From an uncultured Christensenellaceae bacterium (GTDB taxonomy: Bacteria > Bacillota > Clostridia > Christensenellales > Borkfalkiaceae): DNA of 64,000 nucleotides. Position numbers and translations under genes: made by a program. The stretch spans positions 1-64,000 of the forward strand of contig CAJUOP010000005.1 in the NCBI GenBank assembly GCA_910588465.1, written 5' to 3'. The notes beneath the pieces were generated by a model, which saw only the letters and a program-made list of their open reading frames with translations, did not search any database and had not been told where the DNA came from. Positions 9,061-18,295 of the stretch are shown in pieces (within the stretch, counting starts at the first letter, position 1; every line of letters begins with the position of its first letter).

Positions 9061-10317
9061 TTATTTCCGAGCGGATAAATATTCCGCCAAATTTTCGAAC
9101 GGCACCCGTTCGGAGGAGGATTTTTTCATATCCTTGACCTCCGCCGCGCCCTCCGCGATTTCCCGCTCGCCGATCACCGCGACGAATCGCGCGCCCGACT
9201 TGTCGGCGTATTTAAACTGCGCCTTTAACGAACGGTTCATTAAATCGCACTCGCAGGCAATCCCCCGCTTTCTCAGCCCGTCCGCCAGCAAAAAAGCTCT
9301 TTTGCGGGAAGCCTCGTCCATGCCCGCCAGATAGCAGCAGACGCCCGCCTCCTCTTGCATTGCGGCGTTTTCCGCCGCCGTTACCATGAGCAGCCGCTCC
9401 ATGCCTGCCGCAAATCCCACGGCGGGCACCGATTTTTCGCCCATCTGTTCGAGCAGCGTATCGTATCTTCCTCCGCCGAGCACCGTACCCTGCGCACCCG
9501 CCGCCGAAGAGGTGAACTCGAACACCGTGCGGCTGTAATAGTCCAGCCCGCGCACGATGGAGGGATTCACGGTATATCCGATCCCCGCTTCGTCCAGCAA
9601 TTCCCGTACCGCGGCAAAGTGCGCGGCGCAGTCGCCGCATAAATAGTCGAGCATCCGCGGCGCGCCCGCCGTCGCGCGCCTGCACCTTTCCTCCTTGCAG
9701 TCGAGCATCCGCATAGGATTCTTTTCGAACCGCGCGTTACAGTCCGCGCACATATCGCTCAAATAGGGGCGGAAATATTCCTTTAACGCCGCGTGGTAAT
9801 TTTCGCGGCAGGATTTGCAGCCGATGGAGTTTATTTGCAATTCCACCCGTTTTAATCCGAGATTTTTTAAAAAGGTATCGGCAAGCGAGATCGCCTCCGC
9901 ATCGGCGAACGGCTCGCCCGAGCCGTAAAGCTCGGCGCCGAATTGGTGAAATTCGCGCAGCCTGCCCGCCTGCGGGCGCTCGTAACGGAAGGCGGAAATG
10001 AGATAATACGCCTTAAACGGCATGGCACCGCCCGCCAGACCGTTTTCCAAAAAGGCGCGCGCCACACCCGCCGTTCCCTCGGGACGGAGCGTAACCGAAC
10101 GCCCGCCCTTGTCGAGAAAGGTATACATTTCCTTATTGACAATATCCGTAGTGTCGCCCACGCCGCGCGCAAACAGCTCGGTATGCTCGAACACGGGGGT
10201 GCGGATCTCGCGGAAGGAAAACCGCTCCGCCGTCTCTCTCGCCGTCTCTTCCAGACGGTGCCATAAATACGCCTCGCTCGGCAATACGTCCTTGGTGCCC
10301 TTGGGTCTTGCTATCAT
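9061..10317 (-). CDS. hisS: Histidyl-tRNA synthetase
   Basis: A class II aminoacyl-tRNA synthetase that charges tRNA-His. Motif 2 is visible as TLRPEGTAGVARAF, the histidine-binding signature as RGLDYYSRTVFEF, and GGGRYDTLLEQMG follows. The C-terminal ~90 residues are the anticodon-binding fold. At 418 residues the length is standard. Four Cys in the insertion region (CKSC and CADC, about residues 170-200) suggest a small metal-binding insertion. It begins with the conserved IARPKGTKDVLP and lies 16 bases after the Sel1-repeat gene. No T-box leader is present in that short gap. Confidence 0.96.
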   Translation of the reverse strand: MIARPKGTKDVLPSEAYLWHRLEETARETAERFSFREIRTPVFEHTELFARGVGDTTDIVNKEMYTFLDKGGRSVTLRPEGTAGVARAFLENGLAGGAMPFKAYYLISAFRYERPQAGRLREFHQFGAELYGSGEPFADAEAISLADTFLKNLGLKRVELQINSIGCKSCRENYHAALKEYFRPYLSDMCADCNARFEKNPMRMLDCKEERCRRATAGAPRMLDYLCGDCAAHFAAVRELLDEAGIGYTVNPSIVRGLDYYSRTVFEFTSSAAGAQGTVLGGGRYDTLLEQMGEKSVPAVGFAAGMERLLMVTAAENAAMQEEAGVCCYLAGMDEASRKRAFLLADGLRKRGIACECDLMNRSLKAQFKYADKSGARFVAVIGEREIAEGAAEVKDMKKSSSERVPFENLAEYLSARK

Positions 10318-10333
10318 AACGCCTCTTTTATAA

Positions 10334-11608
10334 TTAAAGTTTCTTTAACGCTTTCAGCCATTCTTCCGCGTCGGCAACGCCCAGATCCGCCGCTTTTTGG
10401 AACCACTTTTTCGCCGTGAAATAGTCCTGTTCCGTTCCGTGCCCGTTCGCATAGCAATATGCCAGATTATATACCGCGTCCGGATAGTCCTGTTCGGCGG
10501 CCTTCGCATACCAGAACAGCGCCTTCGCCGAATCCTGTTCGACGCCCATGCCGCGGAAGCAGCACACGCCGAGGTTATACTGCGACTCTGCGTCGCCCTG
10601 CTCCGCCGCCTTTAAAAACCAGTACGTAGCCGCTTTAAAGTCGCGCTCCACGCCCTCGCCGTAAAAATAACAGTTGCCGAGGTTGAACTGCGATTCGCAG
10701 TCGCCCTGCTCCGCCGCCTTGGTATACCAATAAATCGCCTTAACGATATCGTGCGCGACGCCCTTGCCCGCCTCGTAACACGCTCCGAGGCTGTACTGCG
10801 CCTGTCTGCTACCCTGCTCCGCCGCTTTCAGATACCAATAGGCGGCGCGCTTGTCGTCCCGCTCTAAGCCCTTGCCCTGCTCGTAGCACCGAGCGAGGTG
10901 ACGCTGCGCCTCCGCATTGCCCTGTTCCGCCGCCTTGGAATACCAGTAGACCGCCTTTTTCTCGTCCCGCTCCACGCCCTTTCCGTAGTCGTACGCATAG
11001 CCGAGGTTCAGCTGCGCTTCCGCGTTGCCCTGCTCCGCCGCCTTGGAATAGCAATAAGCCGCCTTTTTAAAATCCTGCTCGGTGCCCTTGCCGTTTTCGC
11101 AGCAATAGCCCAATTCAAGCTGCGCCTTGGCGTTGCCCTGCTCCGCCGCTTTCGTGTACCAGACGACCGCCTGAGCGTAGTCGCGTTCCACGCCCCTGCC
11201 CGTTCCGAAGAACATTCCCAGGTTGAACTGCGCTTCCGCGATGCCCTGCTCCGCCGCCTTCATGTACCAGCTTACCGCCTTTTTGGAGTCTTTGGCGACC
11301 CCCTTCCCCGTGCCGTAAAAATAGCCGAGGTTTACCTGTGCGGGAGCATAATTCTGCTCGGCGGCGCGAGTATACCACACAAGGGCTCGGATCAAATCCT
11401 GCTCCACCCCCTTGCCGATCTCGTAATAGTGCCCGAGGTTGAACTGGGCGGAAACGTTGCCCTGCTCGGCGGATTTTTTATACCAGCCGAACGCCTTGGC
11501 GTAGTCCTGCTCTACTCCCTTTCCCGTGGCGTAGCGCACGCCGAGGTTGAATTGCGCCGCGGCGTTGCCCTGCTCCGCGCGCTCCGTTAATTCTTCGATT
11601 TCCGTCAT
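10334..11608 (-). CDS. Sel1-like repeat (TPR-like) protein, 11 repeats
   Basis: This 424-residue protein consists almost entirely of 11 tandem 36-residue Sel1-like repeats with the consensus AxAQxNLGxxYxxGKGVE-D-KAxxWYxKAAEQG. It forms a helical solenoid for protein-protein contacts. No signal peptide, membrane helix or catalytic domain is present, so it is probably a cytoplasmic adaptor; the partner is unknown. I start it at the ATG at 11608 (MTEIEELTERAEQG), preceded by AGAGGAA; an upstream extension would be unrelated to the repeats. A consensus promoter lies just upstream. Repeat units are very alike at the DNA level, so this gene could change repeat number by recombination. Confidence 0.9.
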   Translation of the reverse strand: MTEIEELTERAEQGNAAAQFNLGVRYATGKGVEQDYAKAFGWYKKSAEQGNVSAQFNLGHYYEIGKGVEQDLIRALVWYTRAAEQNYAPAQVNLGYFYGTGKGVAKDSKKAVSWYMKAAEQGIAEAQFNLGMFFGTGRGVERDYAQAVVWYTKAAEQGNAKAQLELGYCCENGKGTEQDFKKAAYCYSKAAEQGNAEAQLNLGYAYDYGKGVERDEKKAVYWYSKAAEQGNAEAQRHLARCYEQGKGLERDDKRAAYWYLKAAEQGSRQAQYSLGACYEAGKGVAHDIVKAIYWYTKAAEQGDCESQFNLGNCYFYGEGVERDFKAATYWFLKAAEQGDAESQYNLGVCCFRGMGVEQDSAKALFWYAKAAEQDYPDAVYNLAYCYANGHGTEQDYFTAKKWFQKAADLGVADAEEWLKALKKL

Positions 11609-11653
11609 ATAATATTTATTCCTCTGCCGTTTTTCCCGAGCGGTCACGCAACC

Positions 11654-11682
11654 ATTATACACCTTTGGGGCGGACTTGTCAA
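11654..11682 (-). promoter_or_regulatory. Consensus promoter for the Sel1-repeat gene
   Basis: TTGACA (11677-11682) and TATAAT (11654-11659), both perfect, are separated by 17 bases on the minus strand. The -35 box overlaps the last codons of hslU. This predicts strong, independent transcription of the Sel1 gene, possibly running on into hisS and trxA. Confidence 0.8.
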
Positions 11683-12989
11683 AGCACGTACTTTTTCAAA
11701 TCTCTGTCCTTGGTAATTTTTTGGAGATGCTCTTCCACGTAAGCGCGGTTCACCTCCACGGGTATCACGGGATAATCGTTTCCGCCCGCGTTAAAGGAGA
11801 TGTCTTCGAGCAAAAATTCCATGACCGTATGAAGACGGCGCGCTCCGATATCCTCGCTCGTCAAATTGATCTCCTCCGAAATTTCCGCGATCGCCTCGAT
11901 GGCGTCGGGCGTAAACTTCAAGTCGATATTATCCACCGCCAAAAGCACCGCATACTGCTGGGTGAGCGAATGCTCCGTGTTGGAGAGAATATTCACGAAA
12001 TCCTCCTTGGTGAGCGAGGCAAGCTCGACCGAAACGGGGAAGCGCCCCTGCAGCTCGGGGATCAGATCCTCCACCCTTGCAACGTGGAACGCGCCCGCCG
12101 CGATAAAGAGGATGTAGTCCGTTTTTACGGCGCCGTATTTGGTCATAACGGTGCTTCCCTCCACGATGGGAAGGATGTCCCGCTGCACGCCCTCGCGGGA
12201 GACGTCCGCCCCCGAGGAATTGCCCTTGCCCGCGATCTTGTCGATCTCGTCGATGAAAATAATACCGTCGTTCTCGGCGCGACGGAGCGCTTCCTCCTTT
12301 ACCGCGTCGTCGTCTATAAGCTTTTCCGCCTCTTCCGCGATATGAAGCTTCATTGCCTCTTTCACGGAAATTTTACGCTTCTTCTTCCGCTGCGGAAGCA
12401 TATCCCCGAAAATGGAACCGAGGTTGATCGCCGCCCCGCCGGGGACGAGCTCCATGCTCTTTGCTTCCTCGTGGACCTCCGTTTCGATCACAAGCTGATC
12501 GAATTTGCCCTTGCGCAGATCCTCTAAGAGCGCCGCCTCGAAAACGCCTCTGTCCGTTTCCCCGCGCTCCTCTTTTTTCAGCTCGGCAAGGATCTTTACC
12601 ATTTTCTTTTCGGCGACCGCAGTAGCTTTCTGCGAAACCTCCGCCGTCTTTTCGTCCTTTACCAGACGGAACGCGCACTCCACCAAATCGCGAACCATGC
12701 CCTCGACGTCCTTGCCCACGTAGCCGACCTCGGTATACTTTGTCGCCTCCACTTTGACAAAGGGCGCGCGGACGAGCTTTGCAAGCCTGCGGGCGATTTC
12801 CGTTTTTCCCACGCCCGTAGGACCCTTCATGATAATATTTTTGGGCGTGATCTCGTCGCGCAGCTCGGGCGAAAGCTGCGCCCTGCGATAGCGGTTGCGC
12901 AAGGCGATCGCCACCGCCTTTTTGGCTTCCTCCTGCCCGATAATGTGTCTGTTTAATTCGTTTACGATCTGTTTGGGGGAAAGATTCAT
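11679..12989 (-). CDS. hslU: ATP-dependent protease ATPase subunit HslU
   Basis: HslU is the AAA+ unfoldase that feeds substrates to the HslV peptidase. The Walker A motif GPTGVGKTE is near residues 57-65, a GYVGKD pore-type motif follows, and GIIFIDEIDKIAGK is the Walker B region. A variable I domain lies between them. The protein ends DLKKYVL, the conserved C-terminal tail that inserts into HslV. The length of 436 residues is slightly short of the Bacillus protein but complete. hslV precedes it, separated by a 146-base gap holding a repeat-like element. Confidence 0.96.
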   Translation of the reverse strand: MNLSPKQIVNELNRHIIGQEEAKKAVAIALRNRYRRAQLSPELRDEITPKNIIMKGPTGVGKTEIARRLAKLVRAPFVKVEATKYTEVGYVGKDVEGMVRDLVECAFRLVKDEKTAEVSQKATAVAEKKMVKILAELKKEERGETDRGVFEAALLEDLRKGKFDQLVIETEVHEEAKSMELVPGGAAINLGSIFGDMLPQRKKKRKISVKEAMKLHIAEEAEKLIDDDAVKEEALRRAENDGIIFIDEIDKIAGKGNSSGADVSREGVQRDILPIVEGSTVMTKYGAVKTDYILFIAAGAFHVARVEDLIPELQGRFPVSVELASLTKEDFVNILSNTEHSLTQQYAVLLAVDNIDLKFTPDAIEAIAEISEEINLTSEDIGARRLHTVMEFLLEDISFNAGGNDYPVIPVEVNRAYVEEHLQKITKDRDLKKYVL

Positions 12990-13015
12990 ATATTCTCCTT
13001 AATATCCGTTACAAT

Positions 13016-13137
13016 AAAACCGTGAAGATGCGAGCAAGATGCGAAGAACGAGGAAAACCCGAGGGAGCGTACAAAGACGTACGTGACCGAGGGTTGCCGC
13101 AGTTCGACAAAGTATTGCGAAGCATATCCGCGGTTTT
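13016..13137. repeat. Inverted-repeat-bounded intergenic element between hslV and hslU
   Basis: The hslV-hslU gap is filled by about 122 bases bounded by AAAACCG (13016-13022) and CGGTTTT (13131-13137). Inside are two CCGAGGG copies, a GTACAAAGACGTAC hairpin core and short GATGCGA/GCGAAG repeats. The element is GC-rich and non-coding in appearance. It resembles a small dispersed repeat, but only one copy is visible here. Confidence 0.45.
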
Positions 13138-13669
13138 ACACCGTTTCGCAAATTATATGGTCGTTCGTATACACGCAAATCTCGCTCGCGATTTTCAGCG
13201 ACTTGCGCGCGATTTCCTCGGCGGAATAATCGGTGTTCTGCGCCAAAGCGCGCGCAGCAGCCAGAGCGTAGTTGCCGCCGCTTCCGATTGCGCAAATGCC
13301 CTCGTCCGGCTCGATCACCTCGCCCGTGCCCGATAAAATAAGCAGCGTGTCCTTGTCCGCCGTGATCATCATGGCGTCGAGCTTTCTGCCGATTTTATCC
13401 GACCGCCACAGATCGGCGAGCTCCACCGCGGAGCGCATTAAATTGCCCGCAAACTTATTCAGCATTCCCTCGAACCGCTCCGAAAGCGAAAACGCGTCCG
13501 TCACCGAGCCCGCAAATCCTAAAATCACCTTTCCGCCGTAAATGCGGCGCACCTTGATCGCCGTGTTTTTGAACACGACCGATTCGCCCATCGTCACCTG
13601 TCCGTCGCCGGCGATCGCAGTTACGCCGTCCTTTTTTACGGCGCAGATCGTCGTTCCGCGAAACTCCAT
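13136..13669 (-). CDS. hslV: ATP-dependent protease peptidase subunit HslV
   Basis: HslV is the proteasome-beta-like peptidase that forms a double ring and is activated by HslU. The 177-residue protein starts MEFRGTTICAVKKDGVTAIA; the Thr-Thr after a short propeptide supplies the N-terminal nucleophile. The family sequences GDGQVTMGE, GFAGSVTDAF and AIGSGGNYALAAARAL are present. The frame stays open far upstream, antisense-like, through trmFO, but the ATG at 13669 lies 2 bases after the trmFO stop and gives the family's normal length. It is translated in the same order as in Bacillus, although no xerC-like gene intervenes. Confidence 0.95.
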   Translation of the reverse strand: MEFRGTTICAVKKDGVTAIAGDGQVTMGESVVFKNTAIKVRRIYGGKVILGFAGSVTDAFSLSERFEGMLNKFAGNLMRSAVELADLWRSDKIGRKLDAMMITADKDTLLILSGTGEVIEPDEGICAIGSGGNYALAAARALAQNTDYSAEEIARKSLKIASEICVYTNDHIICETV

Positions 13670-13671
13670 TT

Positions 13672-14970
13672 TTATGCCTCCCCGTGCCCGTTCAGCTGCG
13701 CTTTGAAGCGTTCTATCTCGCAAAGCGCGCGTTCCCCGAGCAATCTTTTTTTCTCTTTTTTGTCGCGTATCCGTTCCGTCTCCCGCAAAATCCCGTAGTT
13801 GGCGTTCATCGGCTGAAAGTGCTTGTTCGGCGTTGCGATATATTGCGAGAGCGCGCCCGAAACGCAGGTATCCTGCAAGACGACGGACTTCTCGCCCTTT
13901 GATTTGCGGTATAAGTGGATCGCCGCGAGCAGTCCGCTCATCGCGCTTTCCACATAGCCCTCCACCCCCGTCATCTGCCCCGCAAAGAACAGCATCGGAT
14001 TGTTTTTTGCCGAAAAATCGGCGTTCAATACTTCGGGCGAATGTAAAAACGTGTTGCGGTGCATCACGCCGTACCTTTCGAACTCGGCGTTCTTTAAGGC
14101 AGGAATCAGCCCGAACACCCGCTTCTGCTCGCCGAATTTCAGGTTCGTCTGGCAGCCCACCAGCCCGTAGCTCGTGCCTGCGGCGTTCTCCTTGCGCAGC
14201 TGTAACACCGCGTACGGGCGCACGCCCTCCTCCTCTAACCCGACGGGCTTGAACGTGCCGTAGCGCAGAGTATCCTTCCCGCGGGAAGCCATCACCTCCA
14301 AGGGCATGCAACCCTCGAAAATTTCCCGTTTTTCAAACTCGCGCAGCGTCGCCTTTTCCGCCGAAAGGAGCGCTGAAACGAACGCCTCGTATTCCTCTTT
14401 GCTCAGCGGACAGTTAATATAATCTCCCGTGCCCTTGCCGTACCGATCGCCCGTGAACGTATGCGCGCGGTCGATGCTGTCCGCCGAAACGATGGGTGCG
14501 GACGCGTCGTAAAAGTGCAGCGCCGCGCCGTAATTTCTTTGAATTTCTTCGAACAAGCCGTCCGAGGTGAGCGGTCCCGTCGCCACGATCCCGCATTCGG
14601 GAAGCTCGGTCTCCTCGCGCGTCGTCACGTGAATATACGCGCAGGCTTTTATCTTTTGCGTGATATATTCCGAAAAACGGTCCCGATCGACGGCGAGCGC
14701 GCCGCCCGCGGGGACCTGCGTTTTATCCGCCGCCTCTATTACGAGCGAGCCCAGCCGCCGCAGCTCTTCCTTTAACAGCCCGCAGGCGTTGCCCCACACG
14801 TCGTTGCTTTTGAGCGAATTGGAACAGACCAGCTCGCCGAAGCTGCCGCTCGTATGCGCGGGCGTGAATTTTGCGGGCTTCATTTCCGCCAGCTCGACTT
14901 CTACGCCGCGGCTTCCCAGATAGTACGCCGCTTCCGAACCCGCCAGCCCCGCGCCGATGATCTTTATCAC
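13672..14970 (-). CDS. trmFO: Folate-dependent tRNA (uracil-54-C5)-methyltransferase TrmFO
   Basis: TrmFO makes m5U54 in the T loop of tRNAs, using methylenetetrahydrofolate and FAD. The N-terminal FAD motif IIGAGLAGSEAAYYLGSRGV is evident, followed by the TrmFO-specific segments LVCSNSLKSNDVWGNACGLL and PAGGALAVDRDRFS. The end carries MNANYGIL, also typical. I use the GTG at 14970, which overlaps the topA stop as GTGA and gives 432 residues; the longer upstream frame runs through topA. Neighbours topA and hslV are the usual ones in Bacillota. Confidence 0.95.
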   Translation of the reverse strand: MIKIIGAGLAGSEAAYYLGSRGVEVELAEMKPAKFTPAHTSGSFGELVCSNSLKSNDVWGNACGLLKEELRRLGSLVIEAADKTQVPAGGALAVDRDRFSEYITQKIKACAYIHVTTREETELPECGIVATGPLTSDGLFEEIQRNYGAALHFYDASAPIVSADSIDRAHTFTGDRYGKGTGDYINCPLSKEEYEAFVSALLSAEKATLREFEKREIFEGCMPLEVMASRGKDTLRYGTFKPVGLEEEGVRPYAVLQLRKENAAGTSYGLVGCQTNLKFGEQKRVFGLIPALKNAEFERYGVMHRNTFLHSPEVLNADFSAKNNPMLFFAGQMTGVEGYVESAMSGLLAAIHLYRKSKGEKSVVLQDTCVSGALSQYIATPNKHFQPMNANYGILRETERIRDKKEKKRLLGERALCEIERFKAQLNGHGEA

Positions 14971-17183
14971 GTTTCCCGCTCCGCTACCTGCTCTTTGGCA
15001 GGCTCTTTGTAAGAGCACTCCTTATTCGAGCACTTCACCGTGCCGCGCGCCGTCTTTACCAACGCGCTCTTGCACTGCGGGCACCTGTCGCCCGTGGGGA
15101 TATCCCAGCTCATAAATTTGCATTCGGGATAGCCGCTGCAACCGTAATATATCTTGCCCGATTTGGACTTTAACCGCTTGGCGGGCTTGCCGCACTCGGG
15201 GCAGATCCCTTCCAGCACGTCCTCCTTCTTATCGCCGTACGGCAGGGTGGATTTGCACTTGGGATAGTTGGGACAGGCGAGAAATTTCCCGTATCTGCCC
15301 GTCTTTACCGCCATCAGCTCGCCGCATTTGGGGCAGGGCACGTCGGACGTTTCCACCTCTTCCTCGCTAATAATGTTGGAGCAGGCGGGATAGCCCGAGC
15401 ACGCCAGATATTTTCCGTATTTGCCCGTCTTGCGCACCATGGGCTTGCCGCATTTGGGACAGAGCACGTCCGTCACCTCGTCGCCGTCGGTATTGGCAAA
15501 GCGCAGCTTCTGCTCGAAAGGCGGGTAAAAATCCGCCACGAGCGTATGCCAGTCCTTACCGCCCTTGTCGATTTCGTCCAGCTTGCTCTCCATATCCGCG
15601 GTAAACTTTACGTCCATGATGTCCGTAAAGTATTTCATTAAGATATCGGTAATGCGGAAGGCGATCTCGGTGGGCTTCATAAACCCTTCCGCCTTTTCCA
15701 CGTACTTGCGCTTGTTCAGCACCGAAATAATGGAAGCGTAGGTCGAGGGTCTGCCGATGCCCAGCTCTTCCATGGCTTTTACGAGCGAAGCGTCCGTAAA
15801 GCGCTTGGGAGGGTTGGTGAATTTCTGTTCGGACTTCACGCCGAGGCTGGAAAGGGGCACGCCCTCCTGCAAAGCGGGCGGAAGCTTGTTCGAGATATTC
15901 TCGTCTCCCTCCTTTTCGTCCTGATACGCTTTGGTGTAGCCCGCAAAGATGAGCGCCTTGCCGCTCGCCTTAAAGGTATAGTCGCCGTTCACGATTTCCA
16001 GCTGCAGCGAATCGTACTGGGCTTCCGCCATTTGCGAGGCGATAAAACGATCGTAAACAAGCTTGTAAATGTTGTAATGCTTCTTATCGAGGATCTTCTT
16101 TACCGATTCGGGCGTGCGCGAAAGATCAATGGGACGGATCGCTTCGTGCGCGTCCTGCGCGCCCTTCTTCGAGGCATAGAAATTCGGCTTTTCGGGCACA
16201 TAGTCCGCGCCGTATTTGCCCGCGATATATTCGCGCGCAGCCGCCTGCGCCTCTTCCGAAACGCGCGTGGAGTCCGTTCTGATGTAGGTGATAAAAGCGA
16301 CGTGTCCGCCCTCGCTCTCGATGTCGATACCCTCGTACAAGTGCTGTGCGACGAGCATCGTTTCCGGCGCGGAATACTTGAATTTTCCCGAAGCCGCCTG
16401 TTGAAGCGTGCTCGTCATAAAGGGCGCGGGCGCGTGCGATTTGGCGACCGAACGCTTTACGGCGCCTACCGTAAATTTTCCCTTTGCCAGCGCTTCGAGC
16501 GCCGCGTCGGACTGCTCCTTGCTGCAAATTTTAGCTTTCTTGTCGCAATATTTATCGAGCGTAGCTTTAAAGGGAGAAGCCTTCTGTTCCTCGTCCTGTA
16601 GCTCGGCGGTAACCGTCCAGAACTCTTCGGGCACGAACGCGTTGATCTCGCGCTCCCTGTCCACAATCAGGCGCAACGCCACCGACTGCACTCTGCCCGC
16701 CGAAAGTCCGTTTTGCAGCTTGTTGTTTAAAAAGGGCGAAAGCTTATAGCCCACAAGTCTGTCCAGCACGCGGCGCGCCTGCTGCGCGTCTACCAGATTA
16801 TAATTCACCGTGCGCGGCTTTTGCAGCGCGCGTTCCACCGCCTTTGCCGAAATTTCATTAAATTCGATGCGGTGCAGCCCGTGCTCGTCCAAGCCGAGAA
16901 CGGTCTGTAAGTGCCATGAAATCGCCTCTCCCTCGCGGTCGGGGTCGGTTGCGAGATATATTTTATCCGCCCGCTTCGCCTCCTCGGCAAGCCGCTTTAC
17001 GACCTCCTCCTTATCGGGAGAAATGACGTATCTGGGTTCGAAATTCTTTTCGATGGCGATGCCCAGCGTCTTTTGCGGAAGATCGCGGATATGTCCGCCC
17101 GAAGCATCCACCCGATACTTCCCCTTTAAATACTTCGAAATGGTCTTTGCCTTGTGAGGCGATTCTACGATAATCAAATCCAT
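14967..17183 (-). CDS. topA: DNA topoisomerase I (type IA)
   Basis: TopA relaxes negative supercoils through a 5'-phosphotyrosine intermediate. The TOPRIM domain starts at MDLIIVESPHKAKTISKYL, the acidic TOPRIM motif is ATDPDREGEAISWH, and the catalytic Tyr lies in FITYIRTDSTR. The C-terminal third contains four Cys4 zinc-ribbon repeats (CPKCG...C..YPAC and relatives). The ATG at 17183 gives 738 residues; a GTG five codons upstream is possible but has no better ribosome site. It follows dprA by 32 bases, and its end overlaps trmFO. Confidence 0.97.
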   Translation of the reverse strand: MDLIIVESPHKAKTISKYLKGKYRVDASGGHIRDLPQKTLGIAIEKNFEPRYVISPDKEEVVKRLAEEAKRADKIYLATDPDREGEAISWHLQTVLGLDEHGLHRIEFNEISAKAVERALQKPRTVNYNLVDAQQARRVLDRLVGYKLSPFLNNKLQNGLSAGRVQSVALRLIVDREREINAFVPEEFWTVTAELQDEEQKASPFKATLDKYCDKKAKICSKEQSDAALEALAKGKFTVGAVKRSVAKSHAPAPFMTSTLQQAASGKFKYSAPETMLVAQHLYEGIDIESEGGHVAFITYIRTDSTRVSEEAQAAAREYIAGKYGADYVPEKPNFYASKKGAQDAHEAIRPIDLSRTPESVKKILDKKHYNIYKLVYDRFIASQMAEAQYDSLQLEIVNGDYTFKASGKALIFAGYTKAYQDEKEGDENISNKLPPALQEGVPLSSLGVKSEQKFTNPPKRFTDASLVKAMEELGIGRPSTYASIISVLNKRKYVEKAEGFMKPTEIAFRITDILMKYFTDIMDVKFTADMESKLDEIDKGGKDWHTLVADFYPPFEQKLRFANTDGDEVTDVLCPKCGKPMVRKTGKYGKYLACSGYPACSNIISEEEVETSDVPCPKCGELMAVKTGRYGKFLACPNYPKCKSTLPYGDKKEDVLEGICPECGKPAKRLKSKSGKIYYGCSGYPECKFMSWDIPTGDRCPQCKSALVKTARGTVKCSNKECSYKEPAKEQVAERET

Positions 17184-17215
17184 AATGTCTTGTTCCACTC
17201 AAATTGATTTTTATG

Positions 17216-18289
17216 TTAAATTGCGCAATAGCGGTTTCCGCCCGCCTTCGCCGCAAGATTTTTCATTTCCAGCGCCGAGAGCACCGCCGTGACCGCATAA
17301 ATCGCGATACCCGTGCGCTCTGCGATGACCGCGACGTGCAGCTCTCCCTCTTCGCGCAAGAGAGCCAGCACCCGCGCTTCCTCCTCCGTGACGTCCTCCT
17401 GCTTTTTCTCCCGCGGACGGATCCCGAAGCCTAAAAAGATATCGTCCGCTCCCGTCGCGAGATACGCCCCCTTTTTAATAAGGGCGTTGCAGCCCGCGCC
17501 CTGCGAAACGCCGAGGTTATAGGGAAAGGCGTATAAGTCCCGCCCGTAGTCCGCCGTGTAATTTGCGGTGATCAGCGCGCCGCTGCGCTCCCCCGCCGAA
17601 ACCACCAGCGTGCCCTTGGCAAGCCCCGCCAGAATACGGTTGCGCGCATGAAAGTAAAATCTTTTCAGCGGCTCGTCGAAGGGATATTCGGAAAGGAGCA
17701 AGCCCTTTTTGCGCACCCGCTCCTTTACGGAAAGCTGCCCCGCGGGATAACAGACGTTAAGACCGTTTGGCAAAACGCAAATCAGATTTCCGCTTTCGAG
17801 CGCGCCCGCGATCGCCGCGCTGTCGCCGCCCTCGGCAAGCCCCGTTACGATAACGAACCGCTCGCTCAACGCCTCCGATACGGCGCGCGCCTGCTTTTCC
17901 GCCCAGGGCGGAGTGAGCCGCGAGCCCACGATGCAAAACTTTTCCCGCCCGAGCAGCTCCCTGTTGCCCGCGCCGAAGAGCAGCAGCGGAGGCGCGGAAA
18001 TTTCCTTCAACTCGGTCGGGTAGTCGTCCGAAAGAAGCGAAACGAAGAAGTAGCCCCTCTCCTCCGCCGCCAATAACACGGCGTTCAAGTCGCGTTCGCG
18101 CGAAACACGGTCGATATTATATACCCGATTCTCCCGCCCGTTTATCACTTCGCGGAAAAATTTTTCGGGATTCCGCCATAAATTTGCCGGATTTTTCGCC
18201 GCTTGCAGCAACAATACGCGGGTGCGGTAATCCGTATCCGTGCACGAACACAGCCAGATAAACGCTTTCTCTTCTTCGGTAAGCTTCAT
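17216..18289 (-). CDS. dprA: DNA processing protein DprA (Smf)
   Basis: DprA binds incoming single-stranded DNA during natural transformation and loads RecA. The Rossmann-like core is present (KFCIVGSRLTPPWAEKQARA, FVIVTGLAEGGDSAAIAGAL, HARNRILAGLAKGTLVVSAGERSGALITA). The usual SGLARGID motif reads TGLAEGGD here, a small deviation. A winged-helix-like C-terminus (EEEARVLALLREEGELHVAVIAERTG) completes the 357 residues. It starts 6 bases after comM, so the two competence-linked genes are in one operon with topA. Confidence 0.93.
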   Translation of the reverse strand: MKLTEEEKAFIWLCSCTDTDYRTRVLLLQAAKNPANLWRNPEKFFREVINGRENRVYNIDRVSRERDLNAVLLAAEERGYFFVSLLSDDYPTELKEISAPPLLLFGAGNRELLGREKFCIVGSRLTPPWAEKQARAVSEALSERFVIVTGLAEGGDSAAIAGALESGNLICVLPNGLNVCYPAGQLSVKERVRKKGLLLSEYPFDEPLKRFYFHARNRILAGLAKGTLVVSAGERSGALITANYTADYGRDLYAFPYNLGVSQGAGCNALIKKGAYLATGADDIFLGFGIRPREKKQEDVTEEEARVLALLREEGELHVAVIAERTGIAIYAVTAVLSALEMKNLAAKAGGNRYCAI

Positions 18290-18295
18290 ACGCCG

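Noticed and set aside
10318..10333. T-box riboswitch before hisS
   Set aside because: The gap is only 16 bases and no T-box sequence exists upstream in the Sel1 gene.
13670..14311. N-terminal extension of hslV by over 200 codons
   Set aside because: The extension is an alternative frame of trmFO; the family start is at 13669.
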